From the NCBI GenBank assembly GCA_035560235.1, contig DATMAG010000063.1:1-64000 (forward strand): DNA of 64,000 nucleotides, read 5' to 3'. Shown piece by piece: positions 33,862 to 42,134 of this stretch; the stretch's first letter is position 1, and each line of letters opens with the position of its first letter. The translations under genes were made by a program, and so were the position numbers. Origin of the DNA: DASRDU01 sp035560235 (GTDB taxonomy: Bacteria; Acidobacteriota; Blastocatellia; RBC074). The notes under the pieces are model-generated. The model was given only the letters and a program-made list of their open reading frames with translations, had not been told where the DNA came from and did no database searches.

Positions 33862-35091
33862 TTGCTGATAATCACTTCTCTCTCAACTCTTCGTTTCTCT
33901 TTCCGAATTGCAATCCTGGTGACACTGAGTTCAGTACTGGCGACGTCTGCAATTACAGTCAATGGCCAGAACAAACAACCGCAGAAGGCAGCCAGAGCCA
34001 CTGAAAAACAGCCTGCACGCATTGAAATACTGCCTGAGCAACTGGGAAATTCATGGCGTGCAACAGGTCCGGCAAAGCAGATAAGCGCCGAGCAGTTCAA
34101 GGTAGTTCAGGATGCTGAGGTGTGCCTGGAATACGGACTCCAGGCCGTAACGACCAGAGCTTACGCAAACGGCCGGGATCAGGTCTCGATTGAGGTTTTT
34201 GAGATGCGCTATCCTTCAGGCGCCCACGGCCTGTATACATTCAACCGTGGTCTGCTGCCTGCCGGACGCGAGGAATTTCAAACCGGGCGCTATGTCGTCA
34301 GAATTTCGCGCGCAACCGAAACATCCGCCTCAGATCAGAATCTTATCAGCCTGATTCGGCAGCACCTGCCGGAAAGCGGCTCAGATCTTTCCCCGCTTCC
34401 TTCCCATTTGCCTGAACTGAACAAAGTCGCGGAAAGCGAAAAGTATCTTGTCGGCCCTGCCGCACTCGCCGGACTGAAACCGTTCGCGAGCCTTGGTGAG
34501 GTAATCAGTTTTACCGGCGGAGCCGAAGCTGTTACGGCTGAATACGAAAATGGTGGCGGGCGGATGAGCCTGATCATTGTCGACTGCTACACGCCTCAGC
34601 TCGCGGCGGATAATTATGCCCGCCTCAGGAACCAGCTTGAATCGCTCAGCCCTGAGGAAAGATCCGGTCGCCTGCTCAAACGCATCGGGAATTACGTGGT
34701 TGAAGCAGTCGGAATCAAAGATGCCAAAGCGGCAGAAGCCGTTCTGAATCAGATCAAATATGCGCCGCGTGTTTATTGGGAAGGTGATCGCTTTAACTCA
34801 ATTCCCTTTGAATTCCGGCCTCCCGACCCGCTGGCGCTGGAAGAGGCCAGAAGAACCGGAGCGGTTCTGGTGACGATCTTTTATATGATCGGCATGATGA
34901 TCCTGGGTTCGTTTCTGCTTGGTGTGATTGCCGGCGGATCGTTCTTCTACTGGCGACGTTACCGCCGCCGCAAGCTTGGTTTTGAAGATGCTTTCAGCGA
35001 TGCCGGAGGAACGATCAGACTCAATCTGGATGATTTTCTGCTTCCTGCGGCTGACGAGTCTCGAGTGAAGTTGCTTGAAAAGGGAGAGTGA
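33862..35091 (+). CDS. Secreted DUF6599-like protein with C-terminal membrane helix
   Basis: The start is TTG 33862, preceded by AGGGGG with a 5-nt gap. The N-terminus is a signal segment (about 14-34). The body repeats one motif type twice (VSIEVFEMRYPSGAHGLYTF near residue 110, and MSLIIVDCYTPQLAADNYARL near 235), as expected of a duplicated small fold. A membrane helix spans about residues 337-362, followed by the basic stop-transfer WRRYRRRK and a cytoplasmic tail. Membership in DUF6599 is my best match by memory, with no known function. A strong hairpin terminator follows. Confidence 0.75.
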   Translation: MLIITSLSTLRFSFRIAILVTLSSVLATSAITVNGQNKQPQKAARATEKQPARIEILPEQLGNSWRATGPAKQISAEQFKVVQDAEVCLEYGLQAVTTRAYANGRDQVSIEVFEMRYPSGAHGLYTFNRGLLPAGREEFQTGRYVVRISRATETSASDQNLISLIRQHLPESGSDLSPLPSHLPELNKVAESEKYLVGPAALAGLKPFASLGEVISFTGGAEAVTAEYENGGGRMSLIIVDCYTPQLAADNYARLRNQLESLSPEERSGRLLKRIGNYVVEAVGIKDAKAAEAVLNQIKYAPRVYWEGDRFNSIPFEFRPPDPLALEEARRTGAVLVTIFYMIGMMILGSFLLGVIAGGSFFYWRRYRRRKLGFEDAFSDAGGTIRLNLDDFLLPAADESRVKLLEKGE

Positions 35092-35127
35092 ACCGAGTGC
35101 GGGTCTTCCTGATTTCGGGCAAAAAAC

Positions 35128-35172
35128 TGGCGGCCATATTGAGAACCCACCCCAGACTCTCTATGGCCGCCA
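35128..35172. terminator. Bidirectional terminator between the DUF6599-like gene and dnaN
   Basis: The stem TGGCGGCCATA pairs with TATGGCCGCCA, and an inner GAGA/TCTC pair extends it. AAAAAA stands before the left arm and TTTTAT after the right arm, so it can end transcripts from both sides. It lies between the convergent genes ending at 35091 and 35292. Confidence 0.85.
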
Positions 35173-35291
35173 TTTTATCAGGAGGTTCACCCGTGCCTGT
35201 TATAACGCGACCAGCCGGGCAAAGGTTCCACTATGTTCCGCCCGATCCCAATTAATTACAGCTAAGTCCAGTCATCATCAGAGATCAGCGT

Positions 35292-36404
35292 TCAGAGCCT
35301 CATCGGCATAATGATGTAGCGAAAATCATATTCCCCCTCTCCCTGCGGTCTGAGTTGCGCCTGGGAATTACCATCCTTGAATTCAAAAACCACCTGTCCG
35401 TCCTGAATCACGCTGAAAAAGTCATTCAGATATTGAGCATTGAAACCAGCTACAATCGCATCGCCAGCGTAATCAACGGACAATGTCTCACCGGCCTCAC
35501 CAACGTCAGCGGCCTGAGAAGTGATACTGATCTGGCCACTGCCAATATCAAACCTGATAGCGTGTGATCGTTCGTCAGCCATCAGCGCAACCCGTTTGAT
35601 CGCGCCTGAGACTCTCCCGCTCTCGACCAGAACCTGATTCCTGTTCTCTTTCGGAAGAACCATCTCATAGTTCGGAAACTGCCCGCTCAGCAGACGCGAA
35701 ACCAGCAGACGCCGCCCGACCTTGAAAAACAGGTGATTTTCATCCCTGCCGAACTCAACCGACTCATCAGTATCCGCACATAACTTCGCAAGTTCGGACA
35801 GGGTCTTGCGGGGAATAATCACGTCAACCTTCAGATCCTTGTGGCCGTTGATGAGCGCAGCCTTCTTTTCCACGAAGGATAGCCTGTGGCCATCCGTCGC
35901 CACCATTCTCAGATTTCCCTGGTCAAGCTCGAATTTTGCTCCGTTGAGTGCGTAACGCGACTCTTCACTGGTGATTGCAAAGATCGTCCGGGCAATGAAG
36001 CTTCTTAACAAATCTGCCGGGAGAACAACGAACTCACCCTTGAATTGCGGAATTTCAGGGAAATTTTCCCTGGCCAGCCCCGGCATCCTGAACCTCGAGC
36101 GTTCACAAACAATACTGACCTGATCCTGTTCGCCGGTCTTCAGCTCAATTTCCGCATCCGGCAGAGCGCGCACAATTTCAAAAAGTTTCTTTGCCTGGAC
36201 ACAGTTTGCGCCTCTGGTTCTGACTTCAGCATCGCAGACAGTGGAAATGGAGACATCCAGATCAGTTCCCTTGATGCTGAGCCGACCATCCTCAGCCTCA
36301 AGCATCAGATTGGACAGTATCGGGATGGTGTTCTTCCGTTCGACCACACCCTGAATGAAATTCAGTTCCTTCAATAAAACCTGTTTGCTGACAACTAAAT
36401 GCAT
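35292..36404 (-). CDS. dnaN: DNA polymerase III beta subunit (sliding clamp)
   Basis: A 370-residue clamp protein that encircles DNA and tethers DNA polymerase III. Three repeated clamp domains are visible by length and motifs: KQVLLKELNFIQGVVERKNT in the first, IARTIFAITSEESRYALNG in the second, and DERSHAIRFDIGSGQISITS in the third. The C-terminus YRYIIMPMRL-like (DFRYIIMPMRL) is the classic end. GGAGGGAAAG precedes the ATG. It follows dnaA on the same strand with the origin region between them, a common bacterial order. Confidence 0.97.
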   Translation of the reverse strand: MHLVVSKQVLLKELNFIQGVVERKNTIPILSNLMLEAEDGRLSIKGTDLDVSISTVCDAEVRTRGANCVQAKKLFEIVRALPDAEIELKTGEQDQVSIVCERSRFRMPGLARENFPEIPQFKGEFVVLPADLLRSFIARTIFAITSEESRYALNGAKFELDQGNLRMVATDGHRLSFVEKKAALINGHKDLKVDVIIPRKTLSELAKLCADTDESVEFGRDENHLFFKVGRRLLVSRLLSGQFPNYEMVLPKENRNQVLVESGRVSGAIKRVALMADERSHAIRFDIGSGQISITSQAADVGEAGETLSVDYAGDAIVAGFNAQYLNDFFSVIQDGQVVFEFKDGNSQAQLRPQGEGEYDFRYIIMPMRL

Positions 36405-36701
36405 TTCTTTCCCTCCATCAGCTTCTGATTTGAAATTCGCTCTTTTACTTCTTTTCCTGAATCTTAACCGGATCTATTAATCAAGTAGTAGTAATAGGGC
36501 TTGTGGAAATGTGGAAAAGAATATGTAAACAACTGAAAATGGAATCTTTATTTAATAGAATTGCCTGTGGAAAAGGCTGTGGATAACCTGTGGTTACTGT
36601 GGATCCAAGTGGATCCTTCAGGGCTGCCTTTCAGGGATCCACACAGATCCACACAGATCCACAGAGGGGGCTGTGGATCTGTGTGGAATATTCTGCCAAG
36701 T
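36405..36701. other. oriC: Chromosomal replication origin oriC (dnaA-dnaN intergenic)
   Basis: This gene-free 297 bp lies between dnaA and dnaN. A consensus DnaA box (TGTGGATAA) is at 36578-36586. One-mismatch boxes TGTGGAAAA are at 36510-36518 and 36566-36574, with weaker TGTGGA-type sites at 36502, 36598, 36672 and 36682 and inverted copies at 36636-36663. A trinucleotide run TAG TAG TAA TAG at 36486-36497 is followed by GGC and then two boxes. This matches the described basal unwinding system of DnaA-trio, GC step and DnaA boxes, in the same orientation as in E. coli. The stretch from 36420 to 36560 is AT-rich and would be the unwinding zone. Confidence 0.88.
36649..36686. repeat. Hairpin built from DnaA-box-like words at the dnaA end of oriC
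   Basis: A perfect 16-bp stem (36649-36664 with 36671-36686) with the six-base loop AGGGGG, 15 bp from the dnaA stop. The stem words are GATCCACA/TGTGGATC. They repeat three times in the left flank with a 10-bp period. Confidence 0.8.
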
Positions 36702-38123
36702 CTATTTACAGCTTGCAATTAGACTGTTAATAAGCCTGTGGAAATTGCCCTTTTGCTCATACAGTTCGTTAATCTTGTTGATGCTGTGTAAAACAGTTGT
36801 ATGGTGTTTGCCACCAAACTCGCGTCCGATTTCCGGGAGGCTCGCTTTGGTCAGCATCTTGCACAGATACATCGCCACCTGACGTGGAACTGCAATATTT
36901 CGGCTGTTTGATTTTGCCTTCAGATCAGCCACCCGCAGGTTGTAATAATCAGCAACTATTTTCTGAATTGTCTCAATTGTGACTGAGCGATCTTCCTCGT
37001 CAATAATGTTTTTGATCGCTTCCTGAGCCAGCGAAAGGCTGATCGGCTCGCCGCGCAATGATGAGAGAGCTGTCAGCCTGACCAGAGATCCTTCCAGCTC
37101 CCTGATATTTGATTTGATCTTGCTCGCGATAAAGAGTGCAACGTTATCGGGCAGGTCAATTTTTTCCATCTCCGCTTTTTTTCGAAGGATGGCAACCTTG
37201 GTTTCCAGGTCAGGCGGCTGAATGTCAGCAATCAGCCCCCACTCAAATCTTGAATGGAGTCGTTCTTCAAGCGTTGGAATTTCACGCGGCGGGCAGTCGG
37301 AAGAGATGATGATCTGTTTTTGCGCATCGTAAAGCGCATTGAAGGTGTGAAAGAACTCTTCCTGAGTCCGCTCCTTTCCGGCCATAAACTGAATATCGTC
37401 AATCAACAGCATATCAATTGAGCGATACTTCTCGCGGAAGGTCATAGTCCGGTCATATCTGATCGCATTGATCAGCTCATTCATGAATTTTTCAGCTGAG
37501 ATATAGCAGAGCCGCAGATGCCGGTGAGTCTCCTTGATACGATGACCAATCGCGCACATCAGATGAGTTTTACCCAGTCCCACACCGCCATAAATATAGA
37601 GAGGGTTATAGGTTTTGGAAGGGGAATCGGCCACGGCCAGAGCTGCGGCGTGAGCGAACTGATTGCACGAACCAACAACAAACGTATCGAAGATGTACTT
37701 GGGATTGAGCGGCAGATCGAGCGGCTCGATATCAACGAATGTGGTTGTGGACAATGAGGGTTCAGGCGAAACCGGAGGCCGCAGATGTGATCGGGAACCG
37801 TTTTCTGCCGCAGAAACGGTGTAATAACCGTTGACCGCATTCAGACTGCCTGTTTCAGTTTCTTCAGAGCGTGGCTTTTCAGAAGCGACTTCAAAACTGA
37901 TTTCACGTCCGCCAAGATCCGTCTCAGCCAGAGATTCTTCAAGAATCTCGCGATAATTATTCAGAATCCAGTCTTCGAAAACACGGTCGGGGACCCTGAG
38001 TTGAATTGCTGTCGGGCTGCTGCCGAGAAAGATGATGGGCTTGAACCAGGTCGTAAAACTCTCGTGATTGACCCTCTTCTCAACTGCCGAGAGTACGGAC
38101 TCCCAAACATTGGCTGTATTCAT
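36702..38123 (-). CDS. dnaA: Chromosomal replication initiator DnaA
   Basis: A 473-residue initiator. Domain I (about 1-80) starts VWESVLSAVEKRVNHESF. Domain II is a variable linker (about 85-135). The AAA+ domain III has NPLYIYGGVGLGKTHLMCAI (Walker A near 179-186), DMLLIDDIQFMAGKERTQEE (Walker B) and SRFEWGLIADIQPPD. Domain IV (about 380-473) carries the DNA-binding signature ARQVAMYLCK and the GREFGGKHHTTVLHS region. ACAGGAGAAG precedes the ATG. Its product binds the boxes in the adjoining intergenic region and loads the helicase. Confidence 0.98.
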   Translation of the reverse strand: MNTANVWESVLSAVEKRVNHESFTTWFKPIIFLGSSPTAIQLRVPDRVFEDWILNNYREILEESLAETDLGGREISFEVASEKPRSEETETGSLNAVNGYYTVSAAENGSRSHLRPPVSPEPSLSTTTFVDIEPLDLPLNPKYIFDTFVVGSCNQFAHAAALAVADSPSKTYNPLYIYGGVGLGKTHLMCAIGHRIKETHRHLRLCYISAEKFMNELINAIRYDRTMTFREKYRSIDMLLIDDIQFMAGKERTQEEFFHTFNALYDAQKQIIISSDCPPREIPTLEERLHSRFEWGLIADIQPPDLETKVAILRKKAEMEKIDLPDNVALFIASKIKSNIRELEGSLVRLTALSSLRGEPISLSLAQEAIKNIIDEEDRSVTIETIQKIVADYYNLRVADLKAKSNSRNIAVPRQVAMYLCKMLTKASLPEIGREFGGKHHTTVLHSINKINELYEQKGNFHRLINSLIASCK

Positions 38124-38811
38124 AATGCTTCTCCTGTAATTTCACTGATCAGTTCTTCAACGTCGGGGCCTCGGTTCAGTGATGCTCTCTTTCAATCCAC
38201 AGATCAGAACACAAGAATCAAGACGACAGCGCATTACGGCTTGCACCTGACCATTCGCAAACAGCCTGTCCGCAAGAGGATTTTTGCACAGCATTTTCAC
38301 AGTGAGAGGACTTCTGAAGAGTAATGCGGTACAAATAGAAATAGTTTATATTCAGTGGTTTAGAGTAACAGAGACAGCTACCATTGAATGGTCCCGAAGG
38401 CTAGCATAATGAAAATTTGATTGCAAGGAACTCACTGGCGCAGGGTTGTGGAAGAAGTGGATCTCATTGATCCCGTCAGGTTTTCGCCTGTGGAAATTTT
38501 CTGTCCTTGTCAGATCCGTCTGCAGTCAGGACAGAACAGTTGTTTCCACCAGACTCCCGATTGAGCAGGGATCTCAGACAGAGTGGTAAGGATAGCCAGC
38601 CCAGGGAACACACTGCTGACAGGTCATAAAAATCGGTCAGACCAGTTGAGCTTTACTGCCTCATTGTCAATTGTCTATAATGCACCTGCTTTCAGGCACA
38701 ATTTTTTTTCCGCGCACTGAACGTCAGTTCAAATCATTCAGATCATCAGGCATCCTGGAGGCGAACGACAGGTTCGCTCCTGCTGACAGAACAGGAAAGG
38801 GGCATACGTTT
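38124..38811. other. 688-bp region between dnaA and the Gfo/Idh/MocA gene
   Basis: No credible gene is seen. It must hold the divergent promoters of dnaA and of the oxidoreductase gene at 38812. A few weak DnaA-like words occur (TGTGGAAG near 38446, TGTGGAAAT near 38490), possibly for dnaA autoregulation, but none is a consensus box. A 9-bp hairpin with one bulge at 38757-38780 lies just before the oxidoreductase ribosome site AGGAAAGGGG and could influence its translation. Confidence 0.5.
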
Positions 38812-40092
38812 ATGAAGAAGTCAGACCTGATTACCCGCAGAAAATTTGTTCAGAGCAGCGCTGCTGTTGTCGCAGCCTCAACATTTACAATTGTCAAGGC
38901 AGGAGCAGTTCGCGGTACGACAGCCAACTCCATGATTGAAATCGGCTGGGTTGGCTGTGGCGGACAGGGAACGCGCGATGCTTACCTGCTCGAAAAATCA
39001 GGCAAGGCGAAGATCGTCGCCATTGCTGATTATTTTCAATACCGGCTCGACAACGCGCTGAAGCCGCTGCAGCCGGGTCAGCAGCGACCTGATCCTGGCG
39101 GACTCGATCGCAAAAACGTTTACCTAGGCATCGATGCCTACAAGGCAATCATGGGATCGAAAGTTGATGCCGTGCTGCTGACCACGCCGCCAGGTTTTCG
39201 GCCTGAGCATTTCAGGGCAGCCGTTGCCGCGAAAAAGCACGTCTTTATGGAGAAGCCACTCGCGGTGGATGTTGTCGGATGCCATATAGTGGATGAGGCC
39301 GGAAGGAAGGCCACGGCTGACAAGCTGACAGTAGTGGTCGGGTTGCAGCGGCACTACAGCAAAGCCTATCGCCGCTGCAAGGAACTGATTGACCAGGGGG
39401 CGCTCGGACAGATCGTAATGGCGCACTCAGCCTGGGATCAGGGCGATCTCTGGAAGGATCGTCGCCGCCCGCGAAACAAGGGCGAGTCGCAGCGCGATTA
39501 CGAAGTCGAACACTGGTACTACTTCAAGTGGCTGTGCGGAGATCACATCGTCGAGCAGAATATCCACAACATTGATGTCATCAACTGGATGCTTGGTCAG
39601 CACCCGGTCAGAGCTTACGGCTCCGGCAGCAGGATGGTGCGCAAGGAGATCGGCGAAATCTACGATAACTTCAATATCGTTTACGAGTACGCCAACGGCG
39701 TCACTTCAAACGATACCTGCGCACAGATTGACGGCTTCCCCGGTGATGTCTCTGAAACCATCAAAGGGACAAAGGGCGTCTTTACCACTACAGCGGGCAA
39801 AGGTGGCACCGGCGGCGCGCGCATCGAGGGCGTGCGTGGCAAGCGGGACAACGAGAACCCGGTCATTTATCACTATGAAGGCAGGGACGACCTCCACTAC
39901 GATCAGGAGGCGGAAGCTTTCGCCGACAGTGTTCTCGGTCAGGGCGAACATCGAGACGACACGAAATACGGAATGGAAAGCACACTGACCGCGATTATGG
40001 GTCGTGAAGCCGCGTATCGTAAGGAAGTGATCGAGTGGGACAAGCTCTGGAAATCAAATCTCAAGCTGAGCTTCAAGGCCGTTGAGGCCTGA
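38812..40092 (+). CDS. Tat-exported Gfo/Idh/MocA-family oxidoreductase
   Basis: The start is ATG 38812 (426 residues), supported by AGGAAAGGGG upstream and the immediate twin-arginine signal ITRRKFVQSSAAVVAAS. The Rossmann motif is IGWVGCGGQGTRDAY. The family marker is MEKPLAVD with the catalytic Lys. DHIVEQNIHNIDVINWMLG supplies the usual catalytic His region. Such enzymes oxidise or reduce sugars and cyclitols with NAD(P), and exported members are frequent in Acidobacteria and Planctomycetes, where they carry tightly bound cofactor. The substrate is unknown. It diverges from dnaA and ends at a good terminator. Confidence 0.93.
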   Translation: MKKSDLITRRKFVQSSAAVVAASTFTIVKAGAVRGTTANSMIEIGWVGCGGQGTRDAYLLEKSGKAKIVAIADYFQYRLDNALKPLQPGQQRPDPGGLDRKNVYLGIDAYKAIMGSKVDAVLLTTPPGFRPEHFRAAVAAKKHVFMEKPLAVDVVGCHIVDEAGRKATADKLTVVVGLQRHYSKAYRRCKELIDQGALGQIVMAHSAWDQGDLWKDRRRPRNKGESQRDYEVEHWYYFKWLCGDHIVEQNIHNIDVINWMLGQHPVRAYGSGSRMVRKEIGEIYDNFNIVYEYANGVTSNDTCAQIDGFPGDVSETIKGTKGVFTTTAGKGGTGGARIEGVRGKRDNENPVIYHYEGRDDLHYDQEAEAFADSVLGQGEHRDDTKYGMESTLTAIMGREAAYRKEVIEWDKLWKSNLKLSFKAVEA

Positions 40093-40117
40093 GGTTTTCT
40101 GATCCGGATAAAAAATC

Positions 40118-40150
40118 AGGGCGCGGGAAAGATCCACTTTTCCGCGCCCT
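40118..40150 (+). terminator. Rho-independent terminator of the oxidoreductase gene
   Basis: A 13-bp stem with one mismatch (40118-40130 with 40138-40150), the loop GATCCAC and a following TTGCTTTT. It lies 25 bp after the stop, ahead of the convergent minus-strand gene. Confidence 0.85.
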
Positions 40151-40181
40151 TTGCTTTTCGGGCAAAATCAGGATGCAGAAG

Positions 40182-40508
40182 TCAGCCCCTGAGCTGATCA
40201 AGCAGGTGCGAGACTTCTTCGAGCATTTCATTCATCCTGAGTTCATCCTTCTTCAGTTCGGCCTCCTCAAGCTCAGCTTCTCTTTGACGCAGTTCCAGCA
40301 GCGCCGCACGGCGGGCTTCAGCCAGGCGACGGCGTTCATCAACCTCAGCAATTGTTCTGAGGTGTGCGTCAATCACCGCCAGATAAGCGGGATTGCCCGT
40401 TTCGCTGTAAAGTTCTCTGGCCGCGCGCAATTGTGACATGGCGTGGCTGCGTCGTTGTTCGTCTGTCATCGAAAAGAGTTCATAGTGGGAAAATCGCGCG
40501 TTCTTCAT
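40182..40508 (-). CDS. Small coiled-coil protein, function unknown
   Basis: A 108-residue protein. The N-terminal 35 residues are mixed (MKNARFSHYELFSMTDEQR). Residues about 50-100 form a long charged helix rich in Glu, Arg and Ala (RRRLAEARRAALLELRQREA and EELKKDELRMNEML-type repeats), so coiled-coil dimerisation is likely. There is no signal peptide. It starts 40 bp after ftcD on the same strand and may be transcribed with it. I recognise no family. Confidence 0.7.
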   Translation of the reverse strand: MKNARFSHYELFSMTDEQRRSHAMSQLRAARELYSETGNPAYLAVIDAHLRTIAEVDERRRLAEARRAALLELRQREAELEEAELKKDELRMNEMLEEVSHLLDQLRG

Positions 40509-40548
40509 TCACCACACGTTTCACTGTGCGGATTGCAGCGAGCTCTGC

Positions 40549-42105
40549 TCAACTGTAGCGATTCAAAAATCTCTCCTCGATTTCATCAGCGATCTCCTGA
40601 GCGCGCGTGACCAGTTCTTCGACTTCAAGGCGACGCAGGCGTGTAAATTCAGGATCACTGATGGAAGTGAGATTGGAGAGCGTATTGTATCCCGCGCTGC
40701 GAATCGCGGTCAGCGCCATCTGCGCGCCGACCGCCAGATCAGCAAAAACATTCGGATTGCAAATCTCGGAAAGTTCGTCCAGCAGTTCGAGAACCTGCAT
40801 CGCGCCTTCGGCCACTCGCAGCGGAACCGCCACAGCGCCCTTGCTGGCCTCCTCAATTGCGCTGGCTCGGGCGAGTTCATTCGCTTCGCTGCCGCGCGGC
40901 AGCCGCATCGCCGCAATTACGCGATCAAAACTTTCCGCATCCTCGCGCACTGCCAGCCGCAGATCCTCACCCAGCTGTTCAAGCTGCGTCAGGATGTCGC
41001 GTACCTCAGTTTCGACTCCTTCAAACTTCCTTCTGCCGATGGTCAGGTTGCAGGCCATTGCGCCGAGCGCCGCGGCCAGCGCTCCGGCGTAAGCTGCCAC
41101 ACTGCCGCCGCCCGGCGTCGGATTCGCTGAAGCGACGGCGTCAGCAAAATCAGTCGGCGAAACTGCCACGCCGACAGGTGGCTGCTCTTCAATCTGTTCA
41201 GCGAAAGCAGCGCGCAAACGATTTTCGAGCACCAGATCCTCGCTGAAATTTTCCATCCGCAGATAGAAATCAGTGCAGGCGTTGAGCGCTGCCTGAGGCA
41301 CCAGACCGACTATTTCAGTGCCGGTCACAGCTACCCCGTAACGCTCGGCTTCGCGCTTCACCAGTTCAAAGGCGCGAAAGATCGGCGTCGCCTCGTAGTT
41401 GACCAGGTTCATCGAAACCTGCACCTGCCCGCGTTCCTTCAATTCGAATCCGAGCGCCTTGACGAACTGCAGGCCACCATCGCGCCCGCGCACTGCCCTG
41501 GCGATATTCTTTGCAATGCTCAGATCGTCGGTCGCCAGGTTGATGTTGCAGGCAATCAGCAGCGGGCGGGCGCCAACCGCAACGGCTCCGGCAGTCGGGT
41601 GAATGCGGGCTTCACCAAAATCAGGATGACGGTCGGGATTGATTCCGATTTCTTCGCGCAGGACTTCAAATCCGCCGCGCCGCACATCAGCCAGATCGAA
41701 ACGGTCTGGCCGCGTGGCCGCTCTCTCGTAAAGATAGACCGGAAGCTGAAGTTCACGCGCCAGGCGCTGACCGGCCTGACGGGCGAGCGCCACACAATCA
41801 TCCATCGTCACGCCCCTGACAGGCACGAACGGCAGCACATCAATCGCTCCCATGCGCGGATGCTCGCCGCTGTGCTGATTCAGGTCAATCAGTTCGACGG
41901 CGCGGCGGGCCACGCGCACGGCGGCTTCGACGACAGCCTCCGGTTCGCCCGCGAAAGTGATGACCGAGCGGTGATGATCGGCGTCCATCGTGTAATCAAG
42001 CACCCTGACGCCGGGAACCGGACGAATCGCCGCCACGAGCTGCGAGACTTTGGCAGCATTGCGGCCCTCGCTGAAATTGGGAACACATTCAACGATTCTG
42101 TTCAT
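40549..42105 (-). CDS. ftcD: Bifunctional formiminotransferase-cyclodeaminase
   Basis: A 518-residue fusion. The formiminotransferase part (about 1-310) opens with RIVECVPNFSEGRN and has SVITFAGEPEAVVEAA, EHPRMGAIDVLPFVPV and FVKALGFELKERGQVQVSMN. The cyclodeaminase part (about 325-510) has PTPGGGSVAAYAGALAAALGAMACNLTIG. Together they move the formimino group from formiminoglutamate to tetrahydrofolate and release ammonia to give methenyl-tetrahydrofolate, the end of one histidine-degradation route. The pfk gene ends 29 bp upstream in the same direction. No hut genes are in the window. Confidence 0.94.
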   Translation of the reverse strand: MNRIVECVPNFSEGRNAAKVSQLVAAIRPVPGVRVLDYTMDADHHRSVITFAGEPEAVVEAAVRVARRAVELIDLNQHSGEHPRMGAIDVLPFVPVRGVTMDDCVALARQAGQRLARELQLPVYLYERAATRPDRFDLADVRRGGFEVLREEIGINPDRHPDFGEARIHPTAGAVAVGARPLLIACNINLATDDLSIAKNIARAVRGRDGGLQFVKALGFELKERGQVQVSMNLVNYEATPIFRAFELVKREAERYGVAVTGTEIVGLVPQAALNACTDFYLRMENFSEDLVLENRLRAAFAEQIEEQPPVGVAVSPTDFADAVASANPTPGGGSVAAYAGALAAALGAMACNLTIGRRKFEGVETEVRDILTQLEQLGEDLRLAVREDAESFDRVIAAMRLPRGSEANELARASAIEEASKGAVAVPLRVAEGAMQVLELLDELSEICNPNVFADLAVGAQMALTAIRSAGYNTLSNLTSISDPEFTRLRRLEVEELVTRAQEIADEIEERFLNRYS

Positions 42106-42134
42106 TGATCTGAGTCGCTGGCGAAGCAGATTTT

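Noticed and set aside
38124..38811. A second origin upstream of dnaA
   Set aside because: Only weak TGTGGA-like words occur and there is no consensus box or trio run, unlike the dnaA-dnaN spacer.
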